From the NCBI RefSeq assembly GCF_003182135.1, contig NZ_QGTL01000014.1:62001-126000 (forward strand): a stretch of 64,000 nt of DNA. The letters run 5' to 3'. Shown here one piece after another: positions 17,960 to 26,552 of the stretch (position 1 is its first letter; every line of letters starts with the position of its first letter). The position numbers were made by a program, and so were the translations under genes. The DNA is from Nocardia neocaledoniensis (lineage in GTDB: Bacteria; Actinomycetota; Actinomycetes; Mycobacteriales; Mycobacteriaceae). Below the pieces are notes generated by a model. The model was not told where the DNA came from. It saw only the letters and a list, made by a program, of their open reading frames with translations, and did not search any database.

Positions 17960-19906
17960 TTGATCGGCCAGATGCTGGAAGGGCGCTATCGCATCGATGC
18001 GCCGATCGCGCGCGGCGGAATGTCGATGGTGTTCCGCGGCACGGACACCCGGCTGGATCGTCCGGTCGCGATCAAGGTGATGGACCCGAAATTCGCCGGG
18101 GACCCCCAGTTCCTGACCCGCTTCGAGTTCGAGGCGCGCGCGGTCGCCAAGCTCAAGCATCCGTCGCTGGTCGCCGTGTACGACCAGGGCATCGACGGTG
18201 AATACCCGTTCCTGATCATGGAATTGGTCGAGGGCGGCACGCTGCGCGAACTGCTGCGCGAACGCGGCCCGATGCCGCCGCACGCCGTGCGCGCCGTCGC
18301 CGAGCCCGTGCTGCGCGCCATCGGCACCGCGCACGACGCGGGCCTGGTGCACCGCGACATCAAACCGGAGAACGTGCTGATCTCCGACGGCGGCGAGGTG
18401 AAGATCGCCGACTTCGGCCTGGTCCGCGCCGTGGCCGCCGCGAACACCACCTCCGCGAGCGTCATCCTCGGCACCGCCGCCTACCTCTCCCCCGAGCAGG
18501 TCACCACCGGCACCGCCGACGCGCGCTCGGACGTGTACTCCTTCGGCATCCTGATCTTCGAACTGCTCACCGGCCGGGTGCCCTTCACCGGCGACAACTC
18601 GCTGTCGGTGGCGTATCAGCGGGTGGAGAACGACGTGCCGCCGCCGAGCCAGTTCATCGACGGGGTGCCGCCGGAGCTCGACGAGCTGGTCGCCAAGGCC
18701 ACCGCCCGCGACCCGCAGCAGCGCTTCGCCGACGCCAACGAGATGGCGGCGCGGCTGCAGACGATCGCGATGGAACTCGCCCTGCCGCCGTATCGTGTTC
18801 CGGCGCCGCGGGATTCGGCCGAACATCTCAGCGAGAGCTACCGGACCGGCGCCGCGCACCATCCCGGCGACCGCCCGGTGACCCCGCACCCGATGGCAGC
18901 GCATCCCTCGCCGGGGCTCGATCATCAGCCCCAGCACACCAAGGTCGTCACCGCCCCGCGCCCGCGGGCCGACGAGTACGCCCCGGCACACGTCCCCGCG
19001 CCGCACCACCCGTACGTGCCCAACGAGGCCGCCTCGCGCCGCACCGGCATGGTGTGGGCCGCGATCGTCACCGCGCTGACCCTGCTGGTCGGGATCGGTG
19101 GCTGGTGGCTCGGTGTCGGCCGCTACACCTCGGTGCCACCCATCGCGGGCATGGATTCCGAGCGGGCCGTCGCGGTGCTGCAGGAAGCCGGATTCGAGAC
19201 GGTGCTGCGCAACAAGGCCTCCGACACCATTCCGGTGGGCGGGGTCGTCGGCACCGATCCCTCGGCGGGCTCCCGGGTCACCAAGAGCTCGACCATCGCG
19301 GTGCTGATCTCCAACGGCAAGCCGCGCGTGCCCGACATCAAGCCGGGCGACCAGATCAGCGCCACCAACGAGGCGATCCGCGACGCGGGCCTGCAGCCGA
19401 TCGACGCGGGCGAGGCGCCGAGCACGGCGCCGAAGGGCTCGCTGGCGAAGGTGGATCCGGCGCCGGGCACCGTCCTGCCGATGGGCGCGCAGGTGAAGGT
19501 CTATCGCAGCAAGGGCTCGCAGCCGGTCAATGTGCCCGATGTCCGCGGCAAGACGGCCGAGGAGGCCGCCGAAGCGCTCACCACCGCGGGGCTCACCGTC
19601 CGGGAGACCCGCGTGCAGTACGACAAGAGCATCGAGGGCGACAAGGCGATCGCCACCGAACCCGCCGTCGGTACGACCCTGCAGTCCGGTGACAGCGTCA
19701 CGCTGATCGTGTCGAACGCGGTGAAGGTGCCCAACGTGATGGGCCAGAGCGTCGGCAACGCCCGCTCGAAACTGCAGCAGCTGGGCCTGCGGGTGGAGGT
19801 CAAATCACTGACCGACTCCGACAGCTCGCTGGTGATCGGCCAGGTTCCCGGATTCAACTCGAATGTGGAGGCGGGCAGCGTCGTATCGCTGACCGCCCTG
19901 CCTTGA
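17960..19906 (+). CDS. pknL: PASTA-domain serine/threonine protein kinase PknL
   Basis: PknL is a membrane-anchored Hanks-type kinase. The kinase domain (about residues 7-270) has the glycine loop IARGGMSMVFRG, lysine in VAIKVMD, the catalytic loop HRDIKPENVL and DFGLV, with LSPEQ in place of APE. A His/Pro-rich linker leads to one transmembrane helix near 363-384, followed by four extracellular PASTA repeats beginning near 392 (VPPIAGM), 455 (VPDIKPG), 523 (VPDVRGK) and 589 (VPNVMGQ), which would sense peptidoglycan fragments. The start is TTG 17960: GGAGGA at 17948-17953 is 6 nt upstream and the kinase domain follows at once. At 648 residues it is longer than M. tuberculosis PknL (399 residues, no PASTA). 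Neighbours are its likely substrate and aroG. Confidence 0.93.
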   Translation: MIGQMLEGRYRIDAPIARGGMSMVFRGTDTRLDRPVAIKVMDPKFAGDPQFLTRFEFEARAVAKLKHPSLVAVYDQGIDGEYPFLIMELVEGGTLRELLRERGPMPPHAVRAVAEPVLRAIGTAHDAGLVHRDIKPENVLISDGGEVKIADFGLVRAVAAANTTSASVILGTAAYLSPEQVTTGTADARSDVYSFGILIFELLTGRVPFTGDNSLSVAYQRVENDVPPPSQFIDGVPPELDELVAKATARDPQQRFADANEMAARLQTIAMELALPPYRVPAPRDSAEHLSESYRTGAAHHPGDRPVTPHPMAAHPSPGLDHQPQHTKVVTAPRPRADEYAPAHVPAPHHPYVPNEAASRRTGMVWAAIVTALTLLVGIGGWWLGVGRYTSVPPIAGMDSERAVAVLQEAGFETVLRNKASDTIPVGGVVGTDPSAGSRVTKSSTIAVLISNGKPRVPDIKPGDQISATNEAIRDAGLQPIDAGEAPSTAPKGSLAKVDPAPGTVLPMGAQVKVYRSKGSQPVNVPDVRGKTAEEAAEALTTAGLTVRETRVQYDKSIEGDKAIATEPAVGTTLQSGDSVTLIVSNAVKVPNVMGQSVGNARSKLQQLGLRVEVKSLTDSDSSLVIGQVPGFNSNVEAGSVVSLTALP

Positions 19907-19946
19907 AGAGCACAGGCCCCGGACAAAGACGACAAGGACAGGGAAA

Positions 19947-19982
19947 AGCCCGGGCGCGGCAACCGCTGACCGCGCCCGGGCT
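19947..19982. terminator. Bidirectional terminator between pknL and aroG
   Basis: A perfect 13-bp stem (AGCCCGGGCGCGG at 19947-19959 with its complement at 19970-19982) and a 10-nt loop lie between convergent genes. A short T run follows on the aroG (minus) side. Confidence 0.8.
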
Positions 19983-19994
19983 CCACCCGGTCGA

Positions 19995-21380
19995 CTAGCG
20001 CAGCATCTCCGCGACGAGGAACGACAGTTCCAGGGACTGCTGGGTGTTCAGGCGGGGATCGCAGGCGGTCTCGTAGCGGTCCTCGAGGTCGAGGTCGGAG
20101 ATGTCCTGCGCGCCGCCCAGGCACTCGGTGACGTTCTCGCCGGTCAGCTCGATGTGCAGGCCGCCGGGATGGGTGCCCAGGGCGCGGTGTACCTCGAAAA
20201 AGCCCTGCACCTCGTCGACGATGCGGTCGAAGTGGCGGGTCTTGAAGCCGGTCGAGGACTCGTGGGTGTTGCCGTGCATCGGGTCGCACTGCCAGATCAC
20301 CTGGTGACCGGTGGCCTGCACCTTCTCGATGATCGGCGGCAGCACGTCGCGCACCTTGCCGTTGCCCATGCGGGCCACCAGGGTCAGCCGGCCCGGCTCG
20401 TTGTTGGGGTCGAGCCGCTCGACGTACTCCACGGCCTGGTCGGGCGTGGTGGTCGGGCCGATCTTCAGGCCGATCGGGTTGGCCAGCAGCTCGGCCAGCG
20501 CGATGTGGGCGCCGTCGAGCTGACGGGTGCGCTCGCCGATCCACAGGAAGTGCGCGGACAGGTCGTAGAGCAGCGGCTCGCCGGTCTCGCTCTCGCTCAG
20601 CCGCAGCATCGCGCGCTCGTAGTCGAGCACCAGCGCCTCGTGCGAGGCGTAGATGCGGGCCGACTTCAGGCTCGGATCGTTCACCTGGCAGGCGGTCATG
20701 AACCGCAGGCCGCGGTCGATCTCCTCGGCCAGCGCCTCGTAGCGCGCGCCCGCGGGCGACTGGGCCACGAAGTCGCGGTTCCAGTCGTGCACCTTGTGCA
20801 GGTCGGCCATGCCGGCGGTGGTGAGCGCGCGGACCAGGTTCATCGCGGCGCTGGCGTTGGCGTAGGCGCGGACCAGGCGCGAGGGATCGTGGCGACGCAG
20901 CGCCTCGTCGGCGACCAGCGAATTGACCATGTCGCCGCGGTAGGACTTGAGGCCGAGCGCGTCGATGTCGCTCGAGCGCGGCTTGGCGTACTGGCCCGCG
21001 ATCCGGGCCACCTTCACCACCGGCAGGCTCGCGCCGTAGGTGAGCACCACGGCCATCTGCAGCAGGGTGCGGATGTTGCCGCGGATGTGCGGTTCGGTGT
21101 TGTCGGCGAAGGTCTCCGCGCAGTCACCGCCCTGCATGAGGAACGCCTCGCCGCGCGCGACGGCGGCGAGCTGGGACTTGAGCTCCTCCACCTCCGCGGG
21201 CAGGCAGATCGGCGGCACGCTCTCGAGCACGGTGCGCATCGTGGCGGCCTCGTCGGCGTCCCAGGACGGCTGTTGCAGCGCGGGCCGGGCCAAGGCGGCG
21301 TCGAGCCTGCTGCGCAACTCGGCGGGCAGCGGCGGCAGTTCCGGCAGGCGGTCAATGGGTACGTCGACGGTCCAGGTCAC
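19995..21380 (-). CDS. aroG: Class II 3-deoxy-7-phosphoheptulonate synthase
   Basis: The enzyme condenses phosphoenolpyruvate with erythrose 4-phosphate, the first shikimate step. The 461-residue protein is of the class II (plant-like) type and matches M. tuberculosis AroG: GEAFLMQGGDCAETF (near residues 80-94) with the metal-binding Cys, RIAGQYAKPRS near 130, PHELVLD-equivalent ASHEALVLDYERAML, HQVIWQCDPMHGNT near 362 and GRYETACDPRLN-equivalent near the end. The start is GTG 21380, which gives the known N terminus TWTVDVPIDRLPELPPLP; a TATTCT box lies 6 nt upstream, so the mRNA is probably leaderless. In mycobacteria this enzyme is allosterically inhibited by aromatic amino acids and activates chorismate mutase. 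Confidence 0.96.
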   Translation of the reverse strand: MTWTVDVPIDRLPELPPLPAELRSRLDAALARPALQQPSWDADEAATMRTVLESVPPICLPAEVEELKSQLAAVARGEAFLMQGGDCAETFADNTEPHIRGNIRTLLQMAVVLTYGASLPVVKVARIAGQYAKPRSSDIDALGLKSYRGDMVNSLVADEALRRHDPSRLVRAYANASAAMNLVRALTTAGMADLHKVHDWNRDFVAQSPAGARYEALAEEIDRGLRFMTACQVNDPSLKSARIYASHEALVLDYERAMLRLSESETGEPLLYDLSAHFLWIGERTRQLDGAHIALAELLANPIGLKIGPTTTPDQAVEYVERLDPNNEPGRLTLVARMGNGKVRDVLPPIIEKVQATGHQVIWQCDPMHGNTHESSTGFKTRHFDRIVDEVQGFFEVHRALGTHPGGLHIELTGENVTECLGGAQDISDLDLEDRYETACDPRLNTQQSLELSFLVAEMLR

Positions 21381-21386
21381 CAGATC

Positions 21387-21392
21387 AGAATA
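21387..21392 (-). promoter_or_regulatory. Leaderless -10 box of aroG
   Basis: TATTCT on the minus strand ends 6 nt before GTG 21380 with no Shine-Dalgarno sequence between. Confidence 0.6.
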
Positions 21393-21516
21393 CGGAACCA
21401 TCGCGTGCGCAGGTCACGCGCGTGCCCCGTATAGGGTTCCACATTGACATTGACCCACCCGCGGGTCACGGCGGTCCGGGCGGACCGCCGCCCACCGGCA
21501 CGAAGAGGCGATCTCC

Positions 21517-22014
21517 CTGCGATATTTCTATGATTCGGAATTCATCGAGGACGGCGTGACGATCGATCTGATCTCGATCGGCGTCGTCTGCGAGGACGGG
21601 CGCGAATATTACGCCGTCTCCACCGAATTCGACGCGGGCCGGGCGGGTCCGTGGGTCCGCAGGCACGTGTTGCCCAAGCTGCCGCCCGCGGGCTCGCACC
21701 TGTATCGCACCCGCGCGCAGATCCGCGACGACCTGCACGCCTTCTTCCTGCCGCGCTCCGGCGTGCATCCGGAGCTGTGGGCCTGGGTCTCCGCCTACGA
21801 CCACGTGGCGCTGTGCCAGCTGTGGGGCGACATGACCGCCCTGCCCAAGGACATGCCGCGCTACACCAACGAACTGCGCCAGCACTGGGTCGCGCACGGC
21901 AGCCCCGAGCTGCCGCCCATCCCGGGCGACGCCCACGACGCCCTGGCCGACGCCCGCCACAACCTGGCCAAGTTCGAGGCCATCGAGGCCTACCGCCGCA
22001 CCCCGCGGCTCTGA
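21517..22014 (+). CDS. Rv2179c-like DEDDh 3'-5' exoribonuclease, CTG start
   Basis: The 165-residue protein matches Rv2179c, an RNase T-like 3'-5' exoribonuclease. The catalytic acids of motif I lie in RYFYDSEFIEDG (Asp6, Glu8), motif II in SAYDHVALCQLWG, and motif III in HDALADARHNL. An in-frame GTG at 21556 would cut off motif I, and there is no ATG, GTG or TTG between it and the upstream in-frame stop at 21451-21453. The only start that preserves the active site is CTG 21517, with GAAGAGG 8-14 nt upstream acting as ribosome-binding site. The conserved LRYFYD/MRYFYD junction supports this. In M. tuberculosis the homologue also sits next to aroG. A strong terminator follows. Confidence 0.88.
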   Translation: MRYFYDSEFIEDGVTIDLISIGVVCEDGREYYAVSTEFDAGRAGPWVRRHVLPKLPPAGSHLYRTRAQIRDDLHAFFLPRSGVHPELWAWVSAYDHVALCQLWGDMTALPKDMPRYTNELRQHWVAHGSPELPPIPGDAHDALADARHNLAKFEAIEAYRRTPRL

Positions 22015-22026
22015 GCCGGAAACGGG

Positions 22027-22058
22027 AAAGGCCCCGAGTCGCGTGACTCGGGGCCTTT
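22027..22058. terminator. Bidirectional terminator between the exoribonuclease and qcrB
   Basis: A perfect 14-bp stem (AAAGGCCCCGAGTC and complement) with loop GCGT ends in TTTCT on the plus strand and has AAAG symmetry for the minus strand. Confidence 0.85.
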
Positions 22059-22076
22059 CTCGTCGTGCGGGCGCGG

Positions 22077-23699
22077 TCAGTGACCGTGCGAGCCGTTGCT
22101 GTCGCGGGCCTGCTCCTCGGCGAGCGCGGTGAGCATCTTGTGCTCCTCGGCGTGCTCGTTGGCGAAGTAGGCGTCGGACTCGGCCTTGGGGTCGGCGAAG
22201 AGGAAGCTACCGGTGCCCGGCTTGCCCGCCGAACCCAGCTTGTTCATCTTCTTCGGCACCGCGGCGCCCTGGTACTCCAGCGGGATCGGGTGGCCGTGGT
22301 CGTCGACCGGGCCCAGCGGCTGGTGCACCTCGATGTACTCACCGTGCGGCAGGCGCTTGATCACACCGGTCTCGATGCCGTGCTCGAGCACCGCCCGGTC
22401 ACTGCGCTGCAGACCGATGCAGAACCGGTAGGTGACGAAGTACGCCAGCGGCGGCAGCAGCAGCACGCCGATGCGGCCGATCCAGGTGGTCGCGTTCAGC
22501 GAGATGTCGAACTTCAGCGCGATGATGTCGTTGACACACGAGAGCGTGAGCACCACGTAGAACGCGATCGCCATGGCACCGATGGCGGTGCGCACGGGCA
22601 CGTCGCGCGGACGCTGCAGCAGGTTGTGATGCGCGGTGGTGTCGCCGGTGAGACGCTTCTCGATCCACGGGTAGGCGATCAGCAGGGTGAACACCAGGCC
22701 CATCACCAGCGCGACCCAGACCACGGCCGGAACCGTGTAGCGGCCGAGGTAGAGCTCCCACGGCGGCATCAGACGCGCCAGACCGTCGGTCCACATCATG
22801 TAGAAGTCCGGCTGCGAACCTGCCGAGACCTGGGACGGGTTGTACGGACCCAGGTTCCAGATCGGGTTGATCTGCAGGACGCCACCCATGATGCCGACGA
22901 TGCCGAGGGTGAAGGCGAAGAACGCGCCCTGGTCCGCGGCGAACACCGGCACGATGCGCGCGCCGACGACGTTGGTCTCCTTGCGGCCGGGGCCGGGGAA
23001 CTGGGTGTGCTTCTGGTACCAGACCAGCGCGACGTGCGCGCCGATCAGCGCCAGGATGATGCCGGGCAGCAGCAGCACGTGCGCGATGTAGAGGCGCGGG
23101 ATGATGATGTCGCCGGGGAAGTCGCCGCCGAACATCAGCCAGTGCATCCAGGTACCGATGACCGGGAGGCTCATGGTGATACCGCCGAAGGCGGCGCGCA
23201 GACCGGTACCCGAGAGCAGGTCGTCGGGCAGCGAGTAGCCGAAGAAGCCCTCGAACATCGCCAGGATCAGCAGCAGCGAGCCGATCACCCAGTTCGCCTC
23301 ACGCGGCTTGCGGAACGCGCCGGTGAAGAAGATGCGGAACAGGTGGATGATGATCGACGCCGCGAACAGCAGGGCCGCCCAGTGGTGGATCTGCCGGACG
23401 AACAGACCGCCGCGCACCTCGAAGGAGATGTTCAGCGCGGTCTCGTAGGCCCGCGACATGCCGACGCCGCGCAGCGGCTGGTAGGCGCCGTCGTAGGTGA
23501 CGTGCGCCATCGACGGATCGAAGAACAGCGTCAGGTACACACCCGACAGCAACAGGATGATGAACGCGTAGAGCGCGATCTCACCCAGCAGGAACGACCA
23601 GTGGGTCGGGAAGACCTTGTTGATCGACCGCTTCACGAACGCGGCGGCGCGATACCGCTCGTCCATCTCGTTGGCTTGGTTCGCCACCAGAGTGCTCAT
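22077..23699 (-). CDS. qcrB: Cytochrome bc1 complex cytochrome b subunit
   Basis: QcrB is the membrane core of the menaquinol:cytochrome c oxidoreductase in the bc1-aa3 supercomplex. The 540-residue protein keeps the heme-ligating histidines in QIHHWAALLF and IHLFR (helix B), WMHWLMFGG and IAHVLLLP (helix D), and the quinol-site motif PDFYMMW, the local equivalent of PEWY. The C-terminal tail of more than 100 polar residues after the last helix (HGEYIEVHQPLGPVDDHGHP onwards) is typical of actinobacteria. The ATG overlaps the qcrA stop by 4 bp. It is the last gene of ctaE-qcrC-qcrA-qcrB and is closed by a terminator. In mycobacteria this subunit is the target of telacebec-type inhibitors. Confidence 0.97.
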   Translation of the reverse strand: MSTLVANQANEMDERYRAAAFVKRSINKVFPTHWSFLLGEIALYAFIILLLSGVYLTLFFDPSMAHVTYDGAYQPLRGVGMSRAYETALNISFEVRGGLFVRQIHHWAALLFAASIIIHLFRIFFTGAFRKPREANWVIGSLLLILAMFEGFFGYSLPDDLLSGTGLRAAFGGITMSLPVIGTWMHWLMFGGDFPGDIIIPRLYIAHVLLLPGIILALIGAHVALVWYQKHTQFPGPGRKETNVVGARIVPVFAADQGAFFAFTLGIVGIMGGVLQINPIWNLGPYNPSQVSAGSQPDFYMMWTDGLARLMPPWELYLGRYTVPAVVWVALVMGLVFTLLIAYPWIEKRLTGDTTAHHNLLQRPRDVPVRTAIGAMAIAFYVVLTLSCVNDIIALKFDISLNATTWIGRIGVLLLPPLAYFVTYRFCIGLQRSDRAVLEHGIETGVIKRLPHGEYIEVHQPLGPVDDHGHPIPLEYQGAAVPKKMNKLGSAGKPGTGSFLFADPKAESDAYFANEHAEEHKMLTALAEEQARDSNGSHGH

Positions 23700-24844
23700 G
23701 AACGACGCTCCCAGAAGGCCGGGCCGAGCGGCTCGATGAAGTCGCCGTTGGCGACCAGGAAGCCCTCGGAGTTGACGGTGATCGGCAGCTGAGGCAGTGC
23801 GCGGGCAGCGGGACCGAAGACCGGCTTACCCCATTCGGTCGCCGAGAACTGCGACTGGTGGCAGGGGCACAGGATGCGGTTGGTCTGCTGCTCGAACAGC
23901 GAGGTGGGGCAACCGAGGTGGGTGCAGATCTTCGAGTAGGCGAAGTAGTCGCCGAAGTTGAAGCTCTCCTGGCCCTTGCGCTTGATCGCCTTCTCGGCGT
24001 CTTCGGTACGCAACCGGATCAGCATGACGGAGTTGCGGACACCGCGCAGCGACTGCAGGGTCTCGTGGGCGTCGCCGCGCCACTTCTCCTTCCACGGGAA
24101 CACGGTTTCCATGGCGCCGGCGTCCAGATCCTCGGGGCGCACCAGCACGACGTCCTCCGGGCGACCGGTGTCGCGACGGATGTAGATGGTCTCGCCGGGG
24201 AAGTCCGGGGTCCAGCCCGAGACCCACAGCGGCGACTTCTCGCGCTTGGCCCACGGGTTCTTCACCATGCCGCCGACGAACACCAGCAGCGCGCCGATAC
24301 CGAGCACGCCGACACCGGCGCCCGCGGTACCGAGCATCATCTTGCGGCGACCCAGGGTGGAGGTGTCGAGCGCGTCCTGCAGCTCGGCCGCCAGGGTGCG
24401 GCGCTCGACCTCGTCCGAGGGGCCGTCGTGGCGCTCCTGGATGGAGATCTCGGCGGGGATGAACTTCTTGCGGATCAGCACCACGGCGATACCGATGACG
24501 AGCACCGAGATGCCGAAGGTCAGACCGACCAGCGGGGTGAACAGCGAGTAGGCGGCGTGGCCTTCCTCGTTCTTGCCCTTCCATTCCCAGGGCCAGAACA
24601 GGAAGACACCGATCAGCGCGGCCGCGGCCAGGCCGGAGATGGCGAACCAGAACGTCACCTGACGTTCGGCGCGCTTCTCGGCGCGGGTGCCGGGCACCGG
24701 CCACCGCTCACCGCGGTAGGCGACATCGACGCCGTCACGCGCGGTACCGAGCTCGACCAGCTCGTCACGCGTCATCGCGTCCAGTTCGGCTTCGGTCGGT
24801 TCCCGACCCATGTCGTTGTGCTCCTGTCCACTCATGGCGCTCAT
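23696..24844 (-). CDS. qcrA: Rieske iron-sulfur subunit of the bc1 complex
   Basis: QcrA carries the 2Fe-2S centre that passes electrons from menaquinol to the diheme cytochrome c subunit. The cluster-binding boxes are CTHLGC and CPCHQSQF near residues 318-345, in the usual extracytoplasmic C-terminal domain. Actinobacterial features are an extended N terminus with three hydrophobic segments (near 60-80, 95-120 and 165-190). Of several in-frame starts (GTG 24862, ATG 24844, ATG 24835), ATG 24844 forms an ATGA overlap with the qcrC stop and was preferred. That gives 382 residues. It is translationally coupled to both neighbours. Confidence 0.96.
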   Translation of the reverse strand: MSAMSGQEHNDMGREPTEAELDAMTRDELVELGTARDGVDVAYRGERWPVPGTRAEKRAERQVTFWFAISGLAAAALIGVFLFWPWEWKGKNEEGHAAYSLFTPLVGLTFGISVLVIGIAVVLIRKKFIPAEISIQERHDGPSDEVERRTLAAELQDALDTSTLGRRKMMLGTAGAGVGVLGIGALLVFVGGMVKNPWAKREKSPLWVSGWTPDFPGETIYIRRDTGRPEDVVLVRPEDLDAGAMETVFPWKEKWRGDAHETLQSLRGVRNSVMLIRLRTEDAEKAIKRKGQESFNFGDYFAYSKICTHLGCPTSLFEQQTNRILCPCHQSQFSATEWGKPVFGPAARALPQLPITVNSEGFLVANGDFIEPLGPAFWERRS

Positions 24845-25704
24845 GTCCTGGATCCGATCCACATCGCGGCGCCGACCACGGCGGTGATGCCGATGACCCA
24901 GATCGCCAGACCCTCGGTCGCCGGACCGAATCCACCCAGGTCCCAGCCGCCGGGCGACCGCTCCTCGGTGGCGTTCTTGACGTAGGCGACGATGTCGCGC
25001 TTCTCCTCCGGCGAGAGCTGCCGGTCGGAGAACTTCGGCATGTTCTGCGGGCCGGTGAGCATCGCGTCGTAGATCTGCTGCTCGCTGGCCGGGGCCAGCG
25101 GCGGGGCGAACTTACCGCTGGAGAGCGCGCCACCGCGGCCGGTGAAGTTGTGGCAGGAGGCGCAGTTCATGCGGAACAGCTCCGAGCCACGGGCGATGTC
25201 GTCGCCACGCAGCGATTCCTGCGCGACCTCGCCGTTGGCGTCGCGGATCACCGAGGGGCCACCGCCGTTGGCGGCGACGAACGCGCCGAGCGCGTCGGTC
25301 TGGTGCGCGTCGAACTTCTCCGGCTTGCGCTCGGCCTGGGCCTCGTTGCGCGTCATCGGCATGCGGCCCGAGGACACCTGGAAGTAGACGGCGGCCTCGC
25401 CGACACCGATCAGGCTGGGACCACGGTCCTCGACACCCTGCAGGTTGGCACCGTGGCAGGTGATGCACGAGGTGTCGTAGAGCTGCTTGCCCTCGCGGAT
25501 CAGCGCGGACTGGTCCTGGTTCGCCGTGGCGACCTGCGGCTCGGGAGTGAGCGCCGTGGCCAGGAAGCCGGCCCCGACCAGACCCACCAGCAACGCGAGA
25601 CCGCCCGCGATACGACGGCGAACACGACGCTGCTTACGCGTCTTGGCGGCCTGACCGTTGCCGGGGCCAGCGGGCTCTGGGGCCGACGGGGGAGATGAAC
25701 TCAT
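24841..25704 (-). CDS. qcrC: Diheme cytochrome c subunit of the bc1 complex
   Basis: QcrC replaces a soluble cytochrome c in actinobacteria and passes electrons directly to cytochrome aa3. The 287-residue protein has two c-type heme sites, CITCH near residue 79 and CASCH near 180, each followed by a distant methionine ligand (GRMPMT, NMPKFS). There is an N-terminal Arg/Lys-rich stretch and transmembrane helix near 32-52, and a C-terminal transmembrane anchor near 263-283. The sequence AAAGGGACACAG precedes the ATG and gives a usable ribosome-binding site. It is the second gene of the operon after ctaE, and the stop overlaps qcrA. Confidence 0.96.
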   Translation of the reverse strand: MSSSPPSAPEPAGPGNGQAAKTRKQRRVRRRIAGGLALLVGLVGAGFLATALTPEPQVATANQDQSALIREGKQLYDTSCITCHGANLQGVEDRGPSLIGVGEAAVYFQVSSGRMPMTRNEAQAERKPEKFDAHQTDALGAFVAANGGGPSVIRDANGEVAQESLRGDDIARGSELFRMNCASCHNFTGRGGALSSGKFAPPLAPASEQQIYDAMLTGPQNMPKFSDRQLSPEEKRDIVAYVKNATEERSPGGWDLGGFGPATEGLAIWVIGITAVVGAAMWIGSRT

Positions 25705-25759
25705 CTGTGTCCCTTTGGAGTAGACGGAACCGACTTGTGCAAATGCTGTGCGCCCGCGC

Positions 25760-26371
25760 CTAGCGGACGAAGTAGATCGTGGCGAACAACCCGATCCAGA
25801 CGATGTCGACGAAGTGCCAGTAGTACGACACCACGATCGCGGCGGTGGCCTGCGCGGGCGTGAACTTGCTCAGCGTGGTGCGGATCAGCAGGAACACGAA
25901 CGCGATCAGACCGCCGATCACGTGCAGACCGTGGAAACCGGTGGTGATGTAGAAGACCGAGCCGTAGGAGCTGCCCGCGATGGAGGTGCCCTCGTGGACC
26001 AGGTGGTAGTACTCGTAGCCCTGGCCGAACACGAAGAAGGTGCCCATCGCCAAGGTGATCAGGTACCACCGGCGCAGGCCGAACACGTCGCCCTTCTCCG
26101 CGGCGAACACGCCCATCTGGCACGTGAACGACGAGGCGATCAGCACGGCCGTCACCGGAATGGCGAGCGTCATGTTCAGCTCGGTCGGCTCCGGGGGCCA
26201 GTCGCCGTGCGCCTGCGCACGCGCAACGAAGTACATGGCGAAGAGGCCGGCGAAGAACATCAGCTCGCTCGACAGCCAGATGATGGTTCCGACGCTGACC
26301 ATGTTGGGCCGGTTCAGCGAATGCACACGCTGAGTAATGGCCGATCCTGGGGTGCCTACTGCGGTCGTCAC
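25760..26371 (-). CDS. ctaE: Cytochrome c oxidase subunit III
   Basis: CtaE is a structural subunit of the aa3 oxidase. The 203-residue, five-helix protein shows the subunit III signatures ELMFFAGLFAMYF (near residues 35-47), YHLVHEGT near 122 and TTGFHGLHVIGGL near 142, ending in YYWHFVDIVWIGLF. The N terminus before helix I is short, as in other actinobacteria. The start is GTG 26371, with CATACT 6 nt upstream. It leads the ctaE-qcrC-qcrA-qcrB operon, the same order as in mycobacteria and corynebacteria. Confidence 0.96.
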   Translation of the reverse strand: MTTAVGTPGSAITQRVHSLNRPNMVSVGTIIWLSSELMFFAGLFAMYFVARAQAHGDWPPEPTELNMTLAIPVTAVLIASSFTCQMGVFAAEKGDVFGLRRWYLITLAMGTFFVFGQGYEYYHLVHEGTSIAGSSYGSVFYITTGFHGLHVIGGLIAFVFLLIRTTLSKFTPAQATAAIVVSYYWHFVDIVWIGLFATIYFVR

Positions 26372-26377
26372 GGGGTA

Positions 26378-26383
26378 AGTATG
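26378..26383 (-). promoter_or_regulatory. Leaderless -10 box of the ctaE-qcrCAB operon
   Basis: CATACT on the minus strand ends 6 nt before the GTG start of ctaE. Confidence 0.5.
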
Positions 26384-26404
26384 ACTCTTCGTAGTACGAC
26401 AGCT

Positions 26405-26416
26405 GTACCCGGGTAC
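26405..26416. promoter_or_regulatory. GTACCCGGGTAC palindrome upstream of ctaE
   Basis: A perfect 12-bp palindrome lies 22-33 bp upstream of the ctaE -10 box, over the expected -35 region. It could be an operator for a respiratory regulator; the factor is unknown. Confidence 0.4.
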
Positions 26417-26552
26417 GAAAGTTTGTCGCGGGAATCGGAAAACCCACGCACAGAGGGGGTCCTGGACCTGCCTCGGCGTGTTGGCGACACCGCGTGCGAG
26501 GACCCATTGTGACAGCGCCAGATGTGGATAACCTGAGACGAAGGAGGTCGCG

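Noticed and set aside
21556..22014. GTG 21556 as the exoribonuclease start
   Set aside because: It removes the catalytic Asp and Glu of motif I.
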